This document shows, in pieces, positions 37,684-46,949 of a stretch of DNA of 64,000 bases (positions within the stretch are counted from its first letter, which is position 1; each line of letters begins with the position of its first letter). The stretch comes from Desulfovibrio aminophilus DSM 12254 (GTDB taxonomy: Bacteria; Desulfobacterota; Desulfovibrionia; Desulfovibrionales; Desulfovibrionaceae), in the NCBI RefSeq assembly GCF_000422565.1, contig NZ_KE383875.1:255742-319741 (forward strand). Direction: 5' to 3'. The notes below the pieces were generated by a model. It made no database searches, was not told where the DNA came from, and saw only the letters and a list, made by a program, of their open reading frames with translations. The position numbers and the translations under genes were made by a program.

Positions 37684-37703
37684 GTTTTCTTTCCCGGCGG
37701 GCC

Positions 37704-38525
37704 CTAGAGCCCGAAAAAACGCCCGGCGTTGTCCGCGCAGAGAGCCCACAGCTCCTCGACCGGCACGCCGCGGAGCCCGGCCACGGCCACGGCCGTGAAG
37801 CCCACCAGGGCCGGATGGTTCTGCTTCCCGCGCCAGGGCTCGGGCGTGAGGTAGGGACAGTCCGTCTCCAGCACGAGTCGGTCGGCGGGAATCCGGGCCA
37901 CAGCCGCGCGCAGCGGCTCGTTGCGGGCATAGGTCACGGTTCCGGGCACGCTCACATGCCAACCCCGCGAGAGGATCTCCCGGGCCAGGGCGTCATCCCC
38001 GCCGAAGCAGTGCCACAGCAGCGGCCGGTCCCGAAAACCCATGTCGTCCAGCACGGCCAGGGTCCGGGCCTCGGCCTCGCGGCAGTGGATCACCGGCGGC
38101 AGGTCCGTCTGCCGCGCCAGTTCCAGGTGCCGTCGGAAGGCCCGCTCCTGTTCTTCCGGAGTCACGTCCTTCCAGTAGAAGTCCAGCCCGGTCTCGCCCA
38201 CGGCCCGGATGCGCGGGTCGCTCCGCAGGCAGTCGAGCAGACGCTGGGCCCGGGCGTCGTCGAACCCGGCGGTGTCGTTGGGGTGCTCGGCCAGAAGAAA
38301 AAAAACCTCCGGCCGATCCGCGAACAAAGCCCGATGCTCGAGGTAGGCGTCCGGGCCGAGAAAGACGTTGCCGATGCGGCTCAGGCCCGAGGCCCGGGCG
38401 CGTTCCAGCACGGTCGTGAGCCCCATCTCGTAGTTTTCCGCGTCCAGATGGGCGTGGGTATCGACCCCGCCCGACGGCAGGCCCAGGCTCTCGGGCTCGG
38501 GCCGTTCCTTATGTTTTCTCGACAT
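37704..38525 (-). CDS. tatD: TatD-family metal-dependent deoxyribonuclease
   Basis: 273 residues from the ATG at 38525; another ATG nine bases earlier lies too close to the GAGG site. TIM-barrel hydrolase with the TatD motif set: DTHAHLD, AVGETGLDFYW, VIHCREAEA, LLWHCFGGD and LETDCPYLTPEPWRGK. Acts on DNA 3' ends and on D-aminoacyl adducts in known members. Downstream of a glycosyltransferase with a 94-base gap that contains a hairpin. Confidence 0.93.
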   Translation of the reverse strand: MSRKHKERPEPESLGLPSGGVDTHAHLDAENYEMGLTTVLERARASGLSRIGNVFLGPDAYLEHRALFADRPEVFFLLAEHPNDTAGFDDARAQRLLDCLRSDPRIRAVGETGLDFYWKDVTPEEQERAFRRHLELARQTDLPPVIHCREAEARTLAVLDDMGFRDRPLLWHCFGGDDALAREILSRGWHVSVPGTVTYARNEPLRAAVARIPADRLVLETDCPYLTPEPWRGKQNHPALVGFTAVAVAGLRGVPVEELWALCADNAGRFFGL

Positions 38526-38549
38526 CTCGATCATCCTCGCGAAACGGGA

Positions 38550-38584
38550 GCCGCCGCGCCTTCCCCAAGGGAAGAGGCGGCGGC
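38550..38584 (-). other. Hairpin between glycosyltransferase and tatD
   Basis: GCCGCCGC (38550-38557) pairs with GCGGCGGC (38577-38584); inside, CTTCC pairs with GGAAG. No T-run follows on the minus strand, so termination would be Rho-assisted at best; an RNA-processing signal is equally possible. Confidence 0.4.
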
Positions 38585-38619
38585 GCGAAAAAGGCGGAAC
38601 CGTCTCCCGCCGGAACGGC

Positions 38620-39606
38620 TTATTCCTCCAAAAAGGCCCAGGTGTCCAGCACCGCCCGGCGGAAGGAATCCAGGCCGTAGGTGTCGGCCGTGGCCCGCCC
38701 GGCGGCCAGGATCGCCTTCAGGCGGTCGTCGCCGCGCTCCAGCAGACGCACGGCCTCCTCCAGACAAAGGGCCGCGTCCAGCACGTCTCCATCCGCGCAC
38801 CAGAAGCCGTTGCCGCCCCAGTCCACCTCGCGCAACGGCCACCAGGGGTGGAAACGCGGCTCCTCCTGGGCCTGGCGCATGTAGTCCCAGCCGCCGAAAC
38901 CGCTGAAGCCCACGCAGAGGCAGCCGCAGGCCAGCGCCTCCAGCGGCGGCAGCGGGCAGCCCTCGGGAAAGCCCGTGACCAGAAAGATGTGCGCCCGGCC
39001 CAGGGCCTCGGCCACCCCCTGGGCGGACAGACCGTCGATCTCCAGCCAGCGGACCCGGCTCCCGCCGTTGCGGGTCTCGAACAGCGCCCGGATTTGCTGG
39101 GCCAGGGCGCGGTTCTTGCGCGGCATGAAGGCCACGGTGAGCGGACCGGAGCGGTCGCCGGGGCGGAAACGCTCCAGGTCGATGCCCGGCCGCAGCACGG
39201 GCGGCCGCCTCCCCAGGGAGGTCTCCATGAACCAGGCCACGGGATCGGACACGGCCAGAAACTCCACGGGAAGCTGCGGCCACCACGTTCCGGGCGGCAG
39301 GGAGGAAAAGAGATAGGCCCAGTTCTGGCAATAGACCAGACAGCGGGCCCTGGCCTCCAGCCCCGGGGCCAGGGCGTTGACCCATCCCTCGGGCACGAGC
39401 CAGAGGTCGTCCGGGGTCAGGCGCAGGTCTTCCCACCACAGCGGCGGAGCGCAATCCTCGCTCTCTTCCGGAGTCCAGCCCGAACGGTCGCGGGGCACCA
39501 GGAAGGCTTCGCGGCCCGAACGGTGCAGAACCTCGGCCAGACGGCGGATGACGGCCACTCCGCCCGTGGGGCGCTTGACCGGCGGCAGGAAGAGCAAGGT
39601 GCGCAT
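38620..39606 (-). CDS. GT4-like glycosyltransferase
   Basis: 328 residues from the ATG at 39606, preceded by GGAGG at a good distance. GT-B fold hints: LLFLPPVKRPTGGVAVIRRL at the start (glycine-rich acceptor loop), RPGIDLERFRPGD (start of donor domain), VAFMPRKNRALAQQI and the donor-site loop VTGFPEGCPLPPLEALACGC, where the glutamates bind the sugar nucleotide. Cytoplasmic or membrane-associated; donor unknown. No obvious pathway partners nearby apart from the other glycosyltransferases in the window. Confidence 0.85.
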   Translation of the reverse strand: MRTLLFLPPVKRPTGGVAVIRRLAEVLHRSGREAFLVPRDRSGWTPEESEDCAPPLWWEDLRLTPDDLWLVPEGWVNALAPGLEARARCLVYCQNWAYLFSSLPPGTWWPQLPVEFLAVSDPVAWFMETSLGRRPPVLRPGIDLERFRPGDRSGPLTVAFMPRKNRALAQQIRALFETRNGGSRVRWLEIDGLSAQGVAEALGRAHIFLVTGFPEGCPLPPLEALACGCLCVGFSGFGGWDYMRQAQEEPRFHPWWPLREVDWGGNGFWCADGDVLDAALCLEEAVRLLERGDDRLKAILAAGRATADTYGLDSFRRAVLDTWAFLEE

Positions 39607-39865
39607 GAAGGCCTCCGGGGTTTCCCCTCGAAACCACAAAGCGGCCGGTTTGGCAAGTTGGGGAGGGGGAGGCGCGGTTCCGCCACGCCTCGGAGGAGCT
39701 TGGGGAGAGAAGGAAGGCGTCGACGGCCCCACCCTAGACCCGGGCGGCGTGGACATGGTTCCGGGCGGGTGCCGGGAGGGTGACGATTCGCCGATGAGCG
39801 GAAAAAGCCGACGACGGCGAATCCGGCCTGCCAGGATGCGCCGGAAACGCTTGCGAAGCTTCTTT

Positions 39866-39893
39866 CGAAATATTACGGACATGTAATCTTTCG
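39866..39893. promoter_or_regulatory. 28-bp inverted repeat upstream of nhaB, candidate operator
   Basis: CGAAA-t-ATTAC, a six-base centre, then GTAAT-c-TTTCG: two 11-base arms with one mismatch. It ends 51 bases before the nhaB start. The symmetry and AT-rich arms in a GC-rich region point to a dimeric regulator, though an mRNA hairpin is possible. The remainder of the 338-base gap 39607-39944 shows a small GC hairpin near 39668-39690 and nothing else I can name. Confidence 0.5.
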
Positions 39894-39944
39894 GCCGTGA
39901 GCGACGGCCACAACGACAACGACCTCATGAAAAGGAGAATGATC

Positions 39945-41480
39945 TTGGCCCGGACCATCGCCCAAGCCCTGAACAAAAACCTCCTCGGCAACGCCCCGGA
40001 CTGGTACAAACTGACCATCCTCGGGTTCCTCGTCCTGAACCCTGTGCTCTTGAACACGGTCGGCCCCTTCATCACCGGTTGGGTGCTCATCGGGGAGTTC
40101 ATCTTCACCCTGGCCATGGCGCTCAAGTGCTACCCGCTCCCGGCGGGCGGCCTGCTGGCCATGGAGGCGGTCTTCCTGGGGATGACCAGTCCCCAGACGG
40201 TGTACAACGAAACCCTGCACAACTTTCCCGTGATCCTCCTGCTCATGTTCATGGTCGCGGGCATCTACTTCATGAAGGATCTGCTCCAGTACGCGTTCAC
40301 CAAGATCCTCGTGCGGGTGCGTTCAAAGATCCTGATCTCGCTGCTTTTCTGCTTCGCCGGAGCCTTTCTTTCGGCCTTCCTGGACGCCCTCACGGTGACG
40401 GCGGTGATCATGGCCGTGGCCTACGGCTTCTACAACGTTTATCACCACTATGTCTCCGGCCGTTCGGGAACCTACGACCTCTGCGACGACACCATGTGCA
40501 AGGCCATGGATCAGGCGGACCTCAAGGAGTTTCGGGGATATCTGCGCAACCTCATGATGCACGGCGCCGTGGGAACCGCCCTGGGCGGAGTCTGCACCCT
40601 GGTGGGCGAACCCCAGAACCTGCTCATCGGCCATGAAATGGGCTGGAGCTTCGCCGACTTCTTCATCAAGGTCGCGCCCATCTCCATGCCGGTGCTCTTC
40701 ATGGGCCTTCTGACCTGCGTCCTGGTGGAACGCTTCAAGATCAGCGGCTACGGCCACGGAATGCCCGGCAACGTCCGTTCAATCCTCATGGAGGAGTCCG
40801 CCCGACGCGACGAGGCCCGCGGCAAGCAGGGACAGGCGCAGCTGCTCATCCAGGCCTGCGCGGGCGTCTGGCTCATCATCGCCCTGGCCTTCCACCTGGC
40901 CGAGGTGGGCATCATCGGCCTCTCGGTCATCGTCGGCCTCACGGCCCTCAACGGCATCACCGACGAGCACCGCATCGGCCACGCCTTCCAGGAGGCCCTG
41001 CCGTTCACCGCCCTGCTGGTGGTCTTCTTCGCCGTGGTGGCCGTGATCCACGACCAGCACCTCTTCGCCCCGGTGATCAAGGCGGTGCTCGCCCTGGAGG
41101 GCCGGGCCCAGTTGGCGGCCTACTACATGGCCAACGGCCTGCTCTCGATGATCAGCGACAACGTCTTCGTGGCCACGGTCTACATCACCGAAACCAAGAA
41201 GGCGTTCCTGGCCTCAGGCGGGGCCATGAGCCGAGAGCAGTTCGACATGCTGGCCGTGGCCATCAACACCGGCACGAACATCCCCAGCGTGGCCACGCCC
41301 AACGGCCAGGCCGCGTTCCTCTTCCTGCTCACCTCGGCCCTGGCCCCGGTCATCCGGCTGTCCTACGGCCGCATGGTCCTGCTGGCCCTGCCCTACACCG
41401 TGGTCATGACTCTCTCGGGCCTGGTGGCCACCTGGTACATGCCCGAGGTGGAGCACTGGATTCTGAGCCTGTTCTCCTGA
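39945..41480 (+). CDS. nhaB: Na+/H+ antiporter NhaB
   Basis: 511 residues from a TTG at 39945. This start is preferred over upstream GTG/ATG codons because AAAGGAG is spaced correctly only for it and the N-terminus ([21 protein letters not shown], shown as residues 2-22 in part) then aligns with known NhaB, whose length is about 513. Further signatures: [69 protein letters not shown]. Exchanges internal Na+ for external protons; supports salt and pH homeostasis and may work with the sodium-coupled symporter 700 bases downstream. Confidence 0.95.
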   Translation: MARTIAQALNKNLLGNAPDWYKLTILGFLVLNPVLLNTVGPFITGWVLIGEFIFTLAMALKCYPLPAGGLLAMEAVFLGMTSPQTVYNETLHNFPVILLLMFMVAGIYFMKDLLQYAFTKILVRVRSKILISLLFCFAGAFLSAFLDALTVTAVIMAVAYGFYNVYHHYVSGRSGTYDLCDDTMCKAMDQADLKEFRGYLRNLMMHGAVGTALGGVCTLVGEPQNLLIGHEMGWSFADFFIKVAPISMPVLFMGLLTCVLVERFKISGYGHGMPGNVRSILMEESARRDEARGKQGQAQLLIQACAGVWLIIALAFHLAEVGIIGLSVIVGLTALNGITDEHRIGHAFQEALPFTALLVVFFAVVAVIHDQHLFAPVIKAVLALEGRAQLAAYYMANGLLSMISDNVFVATVYITETKKAFLASGGAMSREQFDMLAVAINTGTNIPSVATPNGQAAFLFLLTSALAPVIRLSYGRMVLLALPYTVVMTLSGLVATWYMPEVEHWILSLFS

Positions 41481-41496
41481 CCTCCGACACAATGAA

Positions 41497-41536
41497 GCGG
41501 GGCCGCGCGGCATTTCGCCGCGCGGCCCCGCGCCTT
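41497..41536. terminator. Bidirectional terminator between nhaB and the HAD gene
   Basis: A 15-bp perfect stem (41497-41511 with 41517-41531) with an ATTTC loop, followed by GCCTTTT. It begins 17 bases after the nhaB stop and 18 bases before the end of the convergent HAD gene. Confidence 0.85.
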
Positions 41537-41553
41537 TTCACGCCGACACGCCT

Positions 41554-42024
41554 TCAGCGCCGCAGACCGGCCATGAGCCGCAGGGGATTGCGGAAGAGAT
41601 TCAAGGCCGAAAGCACGTCCGACACCATCAGGTCGGCCTCCTCCAAGGCCTGCACTGCCAGCCCTTCCGGCCCGAGCACGGCCACGGCCAGCCCGCTGCG
41701 TTCGAACATGAGCCGGTCGTTGATCCCGTTGCCCACGCAGGCGCAGGCCCGGGGCCCCAGGCCCATGATGTAGGTCAGCTTGGCCTGATCCTCCGGGCTT
41801 CCCTCCACCACGCTCACCGTCACCGGCAGTCCGGCCAGCCGTTCGCGGCAATTGCCCCGGGTGTCCGCCGTGAGCACATGCACGCGGACCTCTCCGGCCA
41901 GGACACGCAAAGCCTCCGCCACGCCGGGCAGCAGCTCGCCGTCCAGGGCCAGCGTGCCGTTGTAATCCAGAACGAGATGCTCGATCCGCAGATCCTTGAA
42001 GCCTGGAATGTTCAGATGAATCAT
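41554..42024 (-). CDS. HAD-superfamily soluble P-type-ATPase-like phosphatase
   Basis: 156 residues from the ATG at 42024, after GAGGAGGGC. HAD motifs: motif I DYNGTLALDG with nucleophile D20, motif II VLTADT, motif III lysine in DQAKLTYI, motif IV GNGINDRLMF. At position +2 of motif I an asparagine (N22) replaces the usual aspartate acid/base, a feature of the soluble P-type-ATPase-like group. No cap domain. Substrate unknown. Divergent from the symporter gene. Confidence 0.85.
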   Translation of the reverse strand: MIHLNIPGFKDLRIEHLVLDYNGTLALDGELLPGVAEALRVLAGEVRVHVLTADTRGNCRERLAGLPVTVSVVEGSPEDQAKLTYIMGLGPRACACVGNGINDRLMFERSGLAVAVLGPEGLAVQALEEADLMVSDVLSALNLFRNPLRLMAGLRR

Positions 42025-42089
42025 GCCGCCCTCCTCGCGTCGCCCCATTATGCTCCATCACGGGTCGACACGCCAGGGGCACGGGCGTC

Positions 42090-42118
42090 TTGACACGGGG
42101 GAATCCCCCTCATACAGT
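42090..42118 (+). promoter_or_regulatory. Sigma-70 promoter with internal GGGGGAATCCCCC palindrome
   Basis: TTGACA (42090-42095), exact 17-base spacer, TACAGT (42113-42118). The spacer contains the 13-bp palindrome GGGGGAATCCCCC (42097-42109), placed for direct promoter control by a dimeric regulator. It lies 50 bases before the symporter ATG. Confidence 0.65.
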
Positions 42119-42167
42119 TCCTAACCCTTCGATTTTCGACCGCATCGCCATACAGCGGGGGAGCGCA

Positions 42168-43766
42168 ATGGTCAGCAAACTGATCGTCTCGGTCATCTAT
42201 TTCGCCGTGGTCTTCTACCTGGGCTACAAGGGCTGGAAGGAGACCAAGAGCCACGCGGACTATCTGCTGGCCGGACGGCGCATGGGCCCCTTCGTCATGG
42301 CCATGTCCTACGGCGCGACCTTCATCTCCACCAGCGCCATCATCGGCTTCGGCGGAGTGGCGGCCAACTTCGGCTTCGCCATCATGTGGCTCGTTTTCCT
42401 GAACATCTTCGTGGGCATCTTCGTGGCCTTCGCGATCTTCGGCAAGCGCACCCGGCGCATGGGCTTGGCCCTGGATTCGCACACCTTCCCGGAACTTCTC
42501 GGGCGTCGCTACCGTTCCAAGTTCATGCAGTCCTTTTCCGGGGCGGTCATCTTCCTCTTCATCCCGCTCTACGCCGCGGCCGTGCTCATCGGCATCTGCC
42601 GAATGATGGAGGTCTCGCTCAGCGTGGACTTCCACCTGGCCCTGGTTCTCATGACGCTGATCCTGGCGGTGTACGTCATCACCGGCGGACTGAAGGCCGT
42701 CATGTACACCGAGGCCTTCCAGGGAGCCATCATGGTCGGCATGATGCTCATGCTCCTGGTGGTGGCCTACTCCAAGCTCGGCGGAGTGGCCCAGGCCCAC
42801 CAGACGCTCACGGACATGGCCCCGCTGGTGCCGGAAAAGCTCAAGGCCATCGGTCTCCTGGGCTGGACCCAAGGCATCGCCTTCCCCTCGCCGCTGTGGA
42901 TGATCATGTACACCTCGCTCATCTACGGCGTGGGCTTCGGCGTCCTGGCCCAGCCCCAGCTCATCGTGCGCTTCATGACCGTGCCCAGCGACCGGGAGCT
43001 GAACCGGGGCGTGATCTACGGCGGACTGTTCATCCTGCTCATCCCCGGCGTGGCCTACGTGGTGGGGGCGCTGTCCAACGCGATCTTCTTCCAGCAGTTC
43101 GGCAAGATCTCCATCGACATGGCCCAGGGCAACGTGGACAAGATCATCCCCACGTTCATCGAAACCATCATGCCGCCCTGGTATTCGACGCTCTTCCTCC
43201 TGGCCATGTTCGCGGCGGCCATGTCCACCCTGGCCTCCCAGTACCACGTGGGCGGCACGGCCCTGGGCCGAGACGTCTGCGAACAGTTCTCCAAGACCGC
43301 CAAGGCCAAGCCCGGCCCGGTGGCCCGCGCGGCCGTCACGGCCACGGTCTTCATCACCCTGCTTTGGGCCTGGGTTCTGCCGGAATCCATCATCGCCCGG
43401 GCCACGGCCTTCTTCTTCGGCCTCTGCCTGGCCTCCTTCCTGCCCGCATTCCTGCTGGGACTCTACTGGAGAGGCATGACCAAGACCGGGGCCCTGGCCT
43501 CGCTCTTCGGCGGCTTTCTCGCCTCCATGTTCTGGATGTTCTTCGTCAACAAGCAGTTGGCCGAGACCTTCGGAATATGCAAGGCCCTGACGGACCAGAG
43601 CACGCTGCTGGCCGGAGCCGCCCCCGGCACCTGGCCGTTCCTGCTCCAATTCGTGGACCCCAACGTCATGGCCCTGCCGGTGTCCTTCGCCCTGGCCGTG
43701 CTGGCGAGCCTGGTGAGCACGAAATTCGAGACCGAGCACCTGGACCGGTGTTGGCGCAATTACTGA
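42168..43766 (+). CDS. Sodium:solute symporter (SSS family)
   Basis: 532 residues from the ATG at 42168 (GGGGGAGCGC upstream). About 13 membrane helices. SSS features: DYLLAGRRMGPFVMAMSYGA with a following FISTSAIIGFGG (sodium site near helix 1), VITGGLKAVMYTEAFQG (family signature) and LLAMFAAAMSTLASQ (second sodium-site helix). Transports a solute with Na+; relatives carry acetate, pantothenate, proline or sugars, and the substrate here is not decidable. No small accessory subunit is adjacent. Confidence 0.93.
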   Translation: MVSKLIVSVIYFAVVFYLGYKGWKETKSHADYLLAGRRMGPFVMAMSYGATFISTSAIIGFGGVAANFGFAIMWLVFLNIFVGIFVAFAIFGKRTRRMGLALDSHTFPELLGRRYRSKFMQSFSGAVIFLFIPLYAAAVLIGICRMMEVSLSVDFHLALVLMTLILAVYVITGGLKAVMYTEAFQGAIMVGMMLMLLVVAYSKLGGVAQAHQTLTDMAPLVPEKLKAIGLLGWTQGIAFPSPLWMIMYTSLIYGVGFGVLAQPQLIVRFMTVPSDRELNRGVIYGGLFILLIPGVAYVVGALSNAIFFQQFGKISIDMAQGNVDKIIPTFIETIMPPWYSTLFLLAMFAAAMSTLASQYHVGGTALGRDVCEQFSKTAKAKPGPVARAAVTATVFITLLWAWVLPESIIARATAFFFGLCLASFLPAFLLGLYWRGMTKTGALASLFGGFLASMFWMFFVNKQLAETFGICKALTDQSTLLAGAAPGTWPFLLQFVDPNVMALPVSFALAVLASLVSTKFETEHLDRCWRNY

Positions 43767-43783
43767 GAAAACCCGGCATCGAA

Positions 43784-43826
43784 CGAAAACGGCCCTGGAG
43801 CTTGCTCCAGGGCCGTTTTCGTTTTT
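43784..43826. terminator. Bidirectional terminator after the symporter
   Basis: A 17-bp perfect stem (43784-43800 with 43805-43821) and CTTG loop, with an A-run in the left arm and TTTTT after the right arm. It serves the symporter and the convergent patatin gene. Confidence 0.95.
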
Positions 43827-43841
43827 CCCGAGGGGAAGTCC

Positions 43842-44768
43842 CTAACCGGCCGCGTTCGGCAGAACCCGCAACAGGTCGTCGGCGGCCCGCTCCCCGGCCG
43901 CCAGGGCCTCGGCCCCGCGATGGAAGTCCAGAAAGCGGATGTGCCCCACGGCCGGGGCCAGGAGATGATCGGGAGGATCGGCGCGCAGCCGCTCGGCCTT
44001 GATGGTCCGCTGGGCGATCCCCAGGGCGCCGATGATGGTCTCCACGATGCTCGGCAGCGGGTCGCCCGCGTCCTCCTCCAGCCAGCGGTTCAACAGTTCG
44101 GCGGCCAGGGCCTGCCCGCCGCCCAGGCGCGGCCCCAGGGCCGTGAGCAGACGCGCGGCGTTGTCTTTGAGAAATCCGGTGAGCGGCGAGGCGGTATCCC
44201 CGTTGCGTTCCGCCTGGGGCTCCAGCAGGTCACGGCTCACGTCCACGGCCACCACCGCGCCCCCCCCCAGGCGGCGGCATGGTCCCACGGGCAGGGGCTC
44301 GGCCAACGCGCCGTCGAGCATGGGCTGTCCTTCCCAGAGCCCCGGCGTGAGGACGCCCGGCACGGCGATGGAGGCCCTCACGGCGTCCAGAAGCGTTCCA
44401 TGGGTCAAAACCAGGGGTTCGCCGTCGCGGGCCCGCACGGCCACCACGGCCAACGGAGGCGAACAGTCCTCCAGCCGCCGGACGCGCAGAAACTCGCCCA
44501 GGGTCTCCATGAGCCGCCCTCCCTCCAGAAGCCCGGCGCGGGGAAAGACCGGATCGGCCAGGCGCAGGGCCTCCAGCCGGGAGAGATCTGCGGCCCAGCG
44601 GCAGAAACCCTCCAGGTCGCCTCCGCAGAACACCGCGCCGACAAGGGCCCCGATGCTCGAGCCGGCCACGCGGCGCGGCCGCACCCCGGCCCGCAGCAGG
44701 CCGCGCAGAAGACCGGCGTGGGCCAGCCCGCGGGCGCCGCCAGCGCCCAGAGCCAATCCGAAGTCCAT
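43842..44768 (-). CDS. Patatin-like phospholipase (RssA-like)
   Basis: 308 residues. Oxyanion loop GLALGAGGARGLAHAG, nucleophile elbow GSSIG with S38, and catalytic aspartate D152 in LDGALAEPLP: the complete Ser-Asp dyad of bacterial patatins. Predicted cytoplasmic esterase/phospholipase. C-terminal 100 residues are less conserved. ATG is preceded by GGAGG and lies 20 bases after the amidase stop, so the two form an operon. Confidence 0.9.
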   Translation of the reverse strand: MDFGLALGAGGARGLAHAGLLRGLLRAGVRPRRVAGSSIGALVGAVFCGGDLEGFCRWAADLSRLEALRLADPVFPRAGLLEGGRLMETLGEFLRVRRLEDCSPPLAVVAVRARDGEPLVLTHGTLLDAVRASIAVPGVLTPGLWEGQPMLDGALAEPLPVGPCRRLGGGAVVAVDVSRDLLEPQAERNGDTASPLTGFLKDNAARLLTALGPRLGGGQALAAELLNRWLEEDAGDPLPSIVETIIGALGIAQRTIKAERLRADPPDHLLAPAVGHIRFLDFHRGAEALAAGERAADDLLRVLPNAAG

Positions 44769-44787
44769 AGGGGAGGCCTCCGTCGCG

Positions 44788-46647
44788 CTAGAACTCGCGC
44801 ATGGCGTAGCGTTCGATCTGGTGCTTGTAGGCCAGGACGCCTTCGACGATGCCGTCGGCGAGGTACTTCAGGTAGTAGTCGGACTTGAGGCGGGAGGCCT
44901 CGGCCTTGTTGGTGACGTAGCCCAGTTCCACGAGCACGGCGGGCATCTTCGCGCCCATGAGCACGTAGAATGGAGCCTCGCGCACGCCGTGGTCGCGCAG
45001 GCTCCAGTTGGCGCGTACGGACTTGACCACCTCGCGCTGCACGCCCTTGGCCAGATCCGTGCTCTCCTTCATCTTGGAGTTGAGCATGAGGTCGGTGAGG
45101 ATGAACTGCAGGTCGCTGATGCGCTTGGCGTCCACCGCGTTCTCACGGGCGGCCACGCGCACGGCGTCCTCAGTGCGGGCCAAGTTCAGGGTGTAGGTCT
45201 CCAGGCCGCTGACCCGGCTGTCGGTGTTGGCGTTGCAGTGGATGGAGATGAAGATGTCGGCCTTGCGGGCGTTGGCCATGGCCGTGCGCTTCTCCAGGGG
45301 GATGAAGATGTCCGTGGTGCGCGTGTAGAGAACGTTGAAGCCCTGGTCCTTGAGCTTGCGGCCCAGGATCTTGGCGAACTGGAGATTGACGTCCTTCTCG
45401 CGCAGACCGTTGGCGGCCGCGCCGCCATCCCGGCCGCCGTGGCCCGGATCGATCATGATCGTGTCGATGGTCAGGCCCAGCTGCTCGATCAGGTTGTTGG
45501 CCATGCTCTTGCTGCCCTTGAGCTTGAGCGGCTTGATCGGACTGCCCTTGCGGGACTTCTTCGCCGGAGCGGGCGCGGGCTCGTCCTCGGGCTCGGGCTT
45601 GAGCACCGCGCGGGCGGGCTTCTCTTCCTTGGCCGAGGCGTAGACGTCGATCACCAGACGGTAGGGGTCGGAAAGGGGAAAGACCTTGTAATCCTGAAGT
45701 TCCTGGAAATCGATGACCACCCGGGTGGTGTCCGGATCCTTCTGGCCGCTGCGGATATTGCGCAGGATGCCGTCGGAAACCTTGACCTGCGGCGGCACAC
45801 CCTTGCCCACGGTGGTTTCGGCCAAGTCCACATAGAGCCGGTGGGGGCGGTTCACCTCCGGGGCCGGGGGCAGAAGCTGGTAGCGGTACTTGACCTCCCC
45901 GGAAACGTCCAGGATGACGCGGGTGTAGTCGTCGCTGCTGGTGTAACGGACCTCGCCGAGCACGGCGCGGCCCGAGCCCGCCGGGCGGCCCTTGATGCCG
46001 GCCGGGGATTCATGGGTCGGGGTTTCGGGCTCGGCGGCGGCCTGGGCGGGAGCCGGACGGGGCGCGGGCTTGGCCGGGGCCTGCGCCTTGGGCGCCGGAG
46101 CGGCCTTGGGCGTCGGAGTCTGGGCCAGGAGCTTGCGGGCCTTGGCCGCCTGATCGCCCTTGGGGTGCCGTTTGAGCAGGGTCTCCAGATCCTCGCGTCC
46201 CTGGGCCGTCTGGTCCAGGCGATTGATGCGCAATTCCGCCGACCGGTACAGGCAGTCGTCGGCCCAGCCGTGACGGGGGTAGCGCTTGACGAACTGGGCG
46301 TAGAACTCCAGCGCCTTGGCGTAGTCCTTGTCGCTGCCGCTCCGGTCGCCCAGCTCCTCCTGGACCCGGCCGAGATAGAACAGACATTTTGGGGCCACGC
46401 CGCTCTTGGGGTTCTTCTTGAGAATCTCGGCGAAGGACTCCCCGACCTTGTCCCATTCGTGCCGCAGCTTGGCGCGCTTGGAGTCCTTGGTCAGGGAATA
46501 AAAATCCTTGTAGGCCTGGGAAAACTGCTCGGCGGCGGTGGCCGCCTGGGACGGGGTCGCCGCCAGGATCAGGACGCAAGCGAGGAGCGCCGGAGCCAGG
46601 CCCCGGCGAAGGGAGGAGAGGAAAGGCCGCGACAGATTCAAGCGCAT
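44788..46647 (-). CDS. Periplasmic N-acetylmuramoyl-L-alanine amidase with AMIN domain
   Basis: 619 residues. N-terminal export signal (about 1-35, LSRPFLSSLRRGLAPALLAC region), a tetratricopeptide-like helical part (about 40-170), a Pro/Ala-rich linker, an AMIN domain (about 225-335, targeting to the septum or wall), a second linker, and the Amidase_3 catalytic domain (395-615) with zinc ligands in IDPGHGGRDGG (H403), ISIHCNANTD and PAVLVELGYVTN. Cleaves stem peptides from peptidoglycan for cell separation. The extra TPR-like front makes it longer than E. coli AmiC. Confidence 0.92.
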   Translation of the reverse strand: MRLNLSRPFLSSLRRGLAPALLACVLILAATPSQAATAAEQFSQAYKDFYSLTKDSKRAKLRHEWDKVGESFAEILKKNPKSGVAPKCLFYLGRVQEELGDRSGSDKDYAKALEFYAQFVKRYPRHGWADDCLYRSAELRINRLDQTAQGREDLETLLKRHPKGDQAAKARKLLAQTPTPKAAPAPKAQAPAKPAPRPAPAQAAAEPETPTHESPAGIKGRPAGSGRAVLGEVRYTSSDDYTRVILDVSGEVKYRYQLLPPAPEVNRPHRLYVDLAETTVGKGVPPQVKVSDGILRNIRSGQKDPDTTRVVIDFQELQDYKVFPLSDPYRLVIDVYASAKEEKPARAVLKPEPEDEPAPAPAKKSRKGSPIKPLKLKGSKSMANNLIEQLGLTIDTIMIDPGHGGRDGGAAANGLREKDVNLQFAKILGRKLKDQGFNVLYTRTTDIFIPLEKRTAMANARKADIFISIHCNANTDSRVSGLETYTLNLARTEDAVRVAARENAVDAKRISDLQFILTDLMLNSKMKESTDLAKGVQREVVKSVRANWSLRDHGVREAPFYVLMGAKMPAVLVELGYVTNKAEASRLKSDYYLKYLADGIVEGVLAYKHQIERYAMREF

Positions 46648-46888
46648 GTTCCGGTTCCAGGCTCACGCCCCGCCGCCGGAACGCGGCGAGGCCAAGCGTC
46701 GGCGTGGGCCGCCGTGGGCGACCCGGTTCGCGGGGCGACTTGGCGATGCGGGGAAACGCCGGCCGTTCCCCTGCTGGCAAGAGCATACTCCGTGAAAATC
46801 TAAAAAAAGTCCAGACCGACCGGGCGAAATCCCGGCGGAACACCGACCTCCGACGGAAGGAACGGATGTGATTTTTTGTTCCGAGGCG

Positions 46889-46917
46889 TTGCCTTGATTC
46901 CGAATAGCCTGCATATT
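46889..46917 (+). promoter_or_regulatory. Candidate promoter for cheD-HDOD
   Basis: TTGCCT (46889-46894), 17-base spacer, CATATT (46912-46917), 32 bases before the cheD ATG. The 302-base divergent gap 46648-46949 is less GC-rich near this end; apart from this promoter I see no repeat or hairpin worth naming. Confidence 0.45.
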
Positions 46918-46949
46918 CGAGAGAAAGGCGGTGTCTTCCCGGGAGTCCC

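Noticed and set aside
43999-46803. A 934-codon plus-strand frame opposite the patatin and amidase genes
   Set aside because: Shadow frame with low-complexity composition; both genes on the other strand have complete catalytic motifs.
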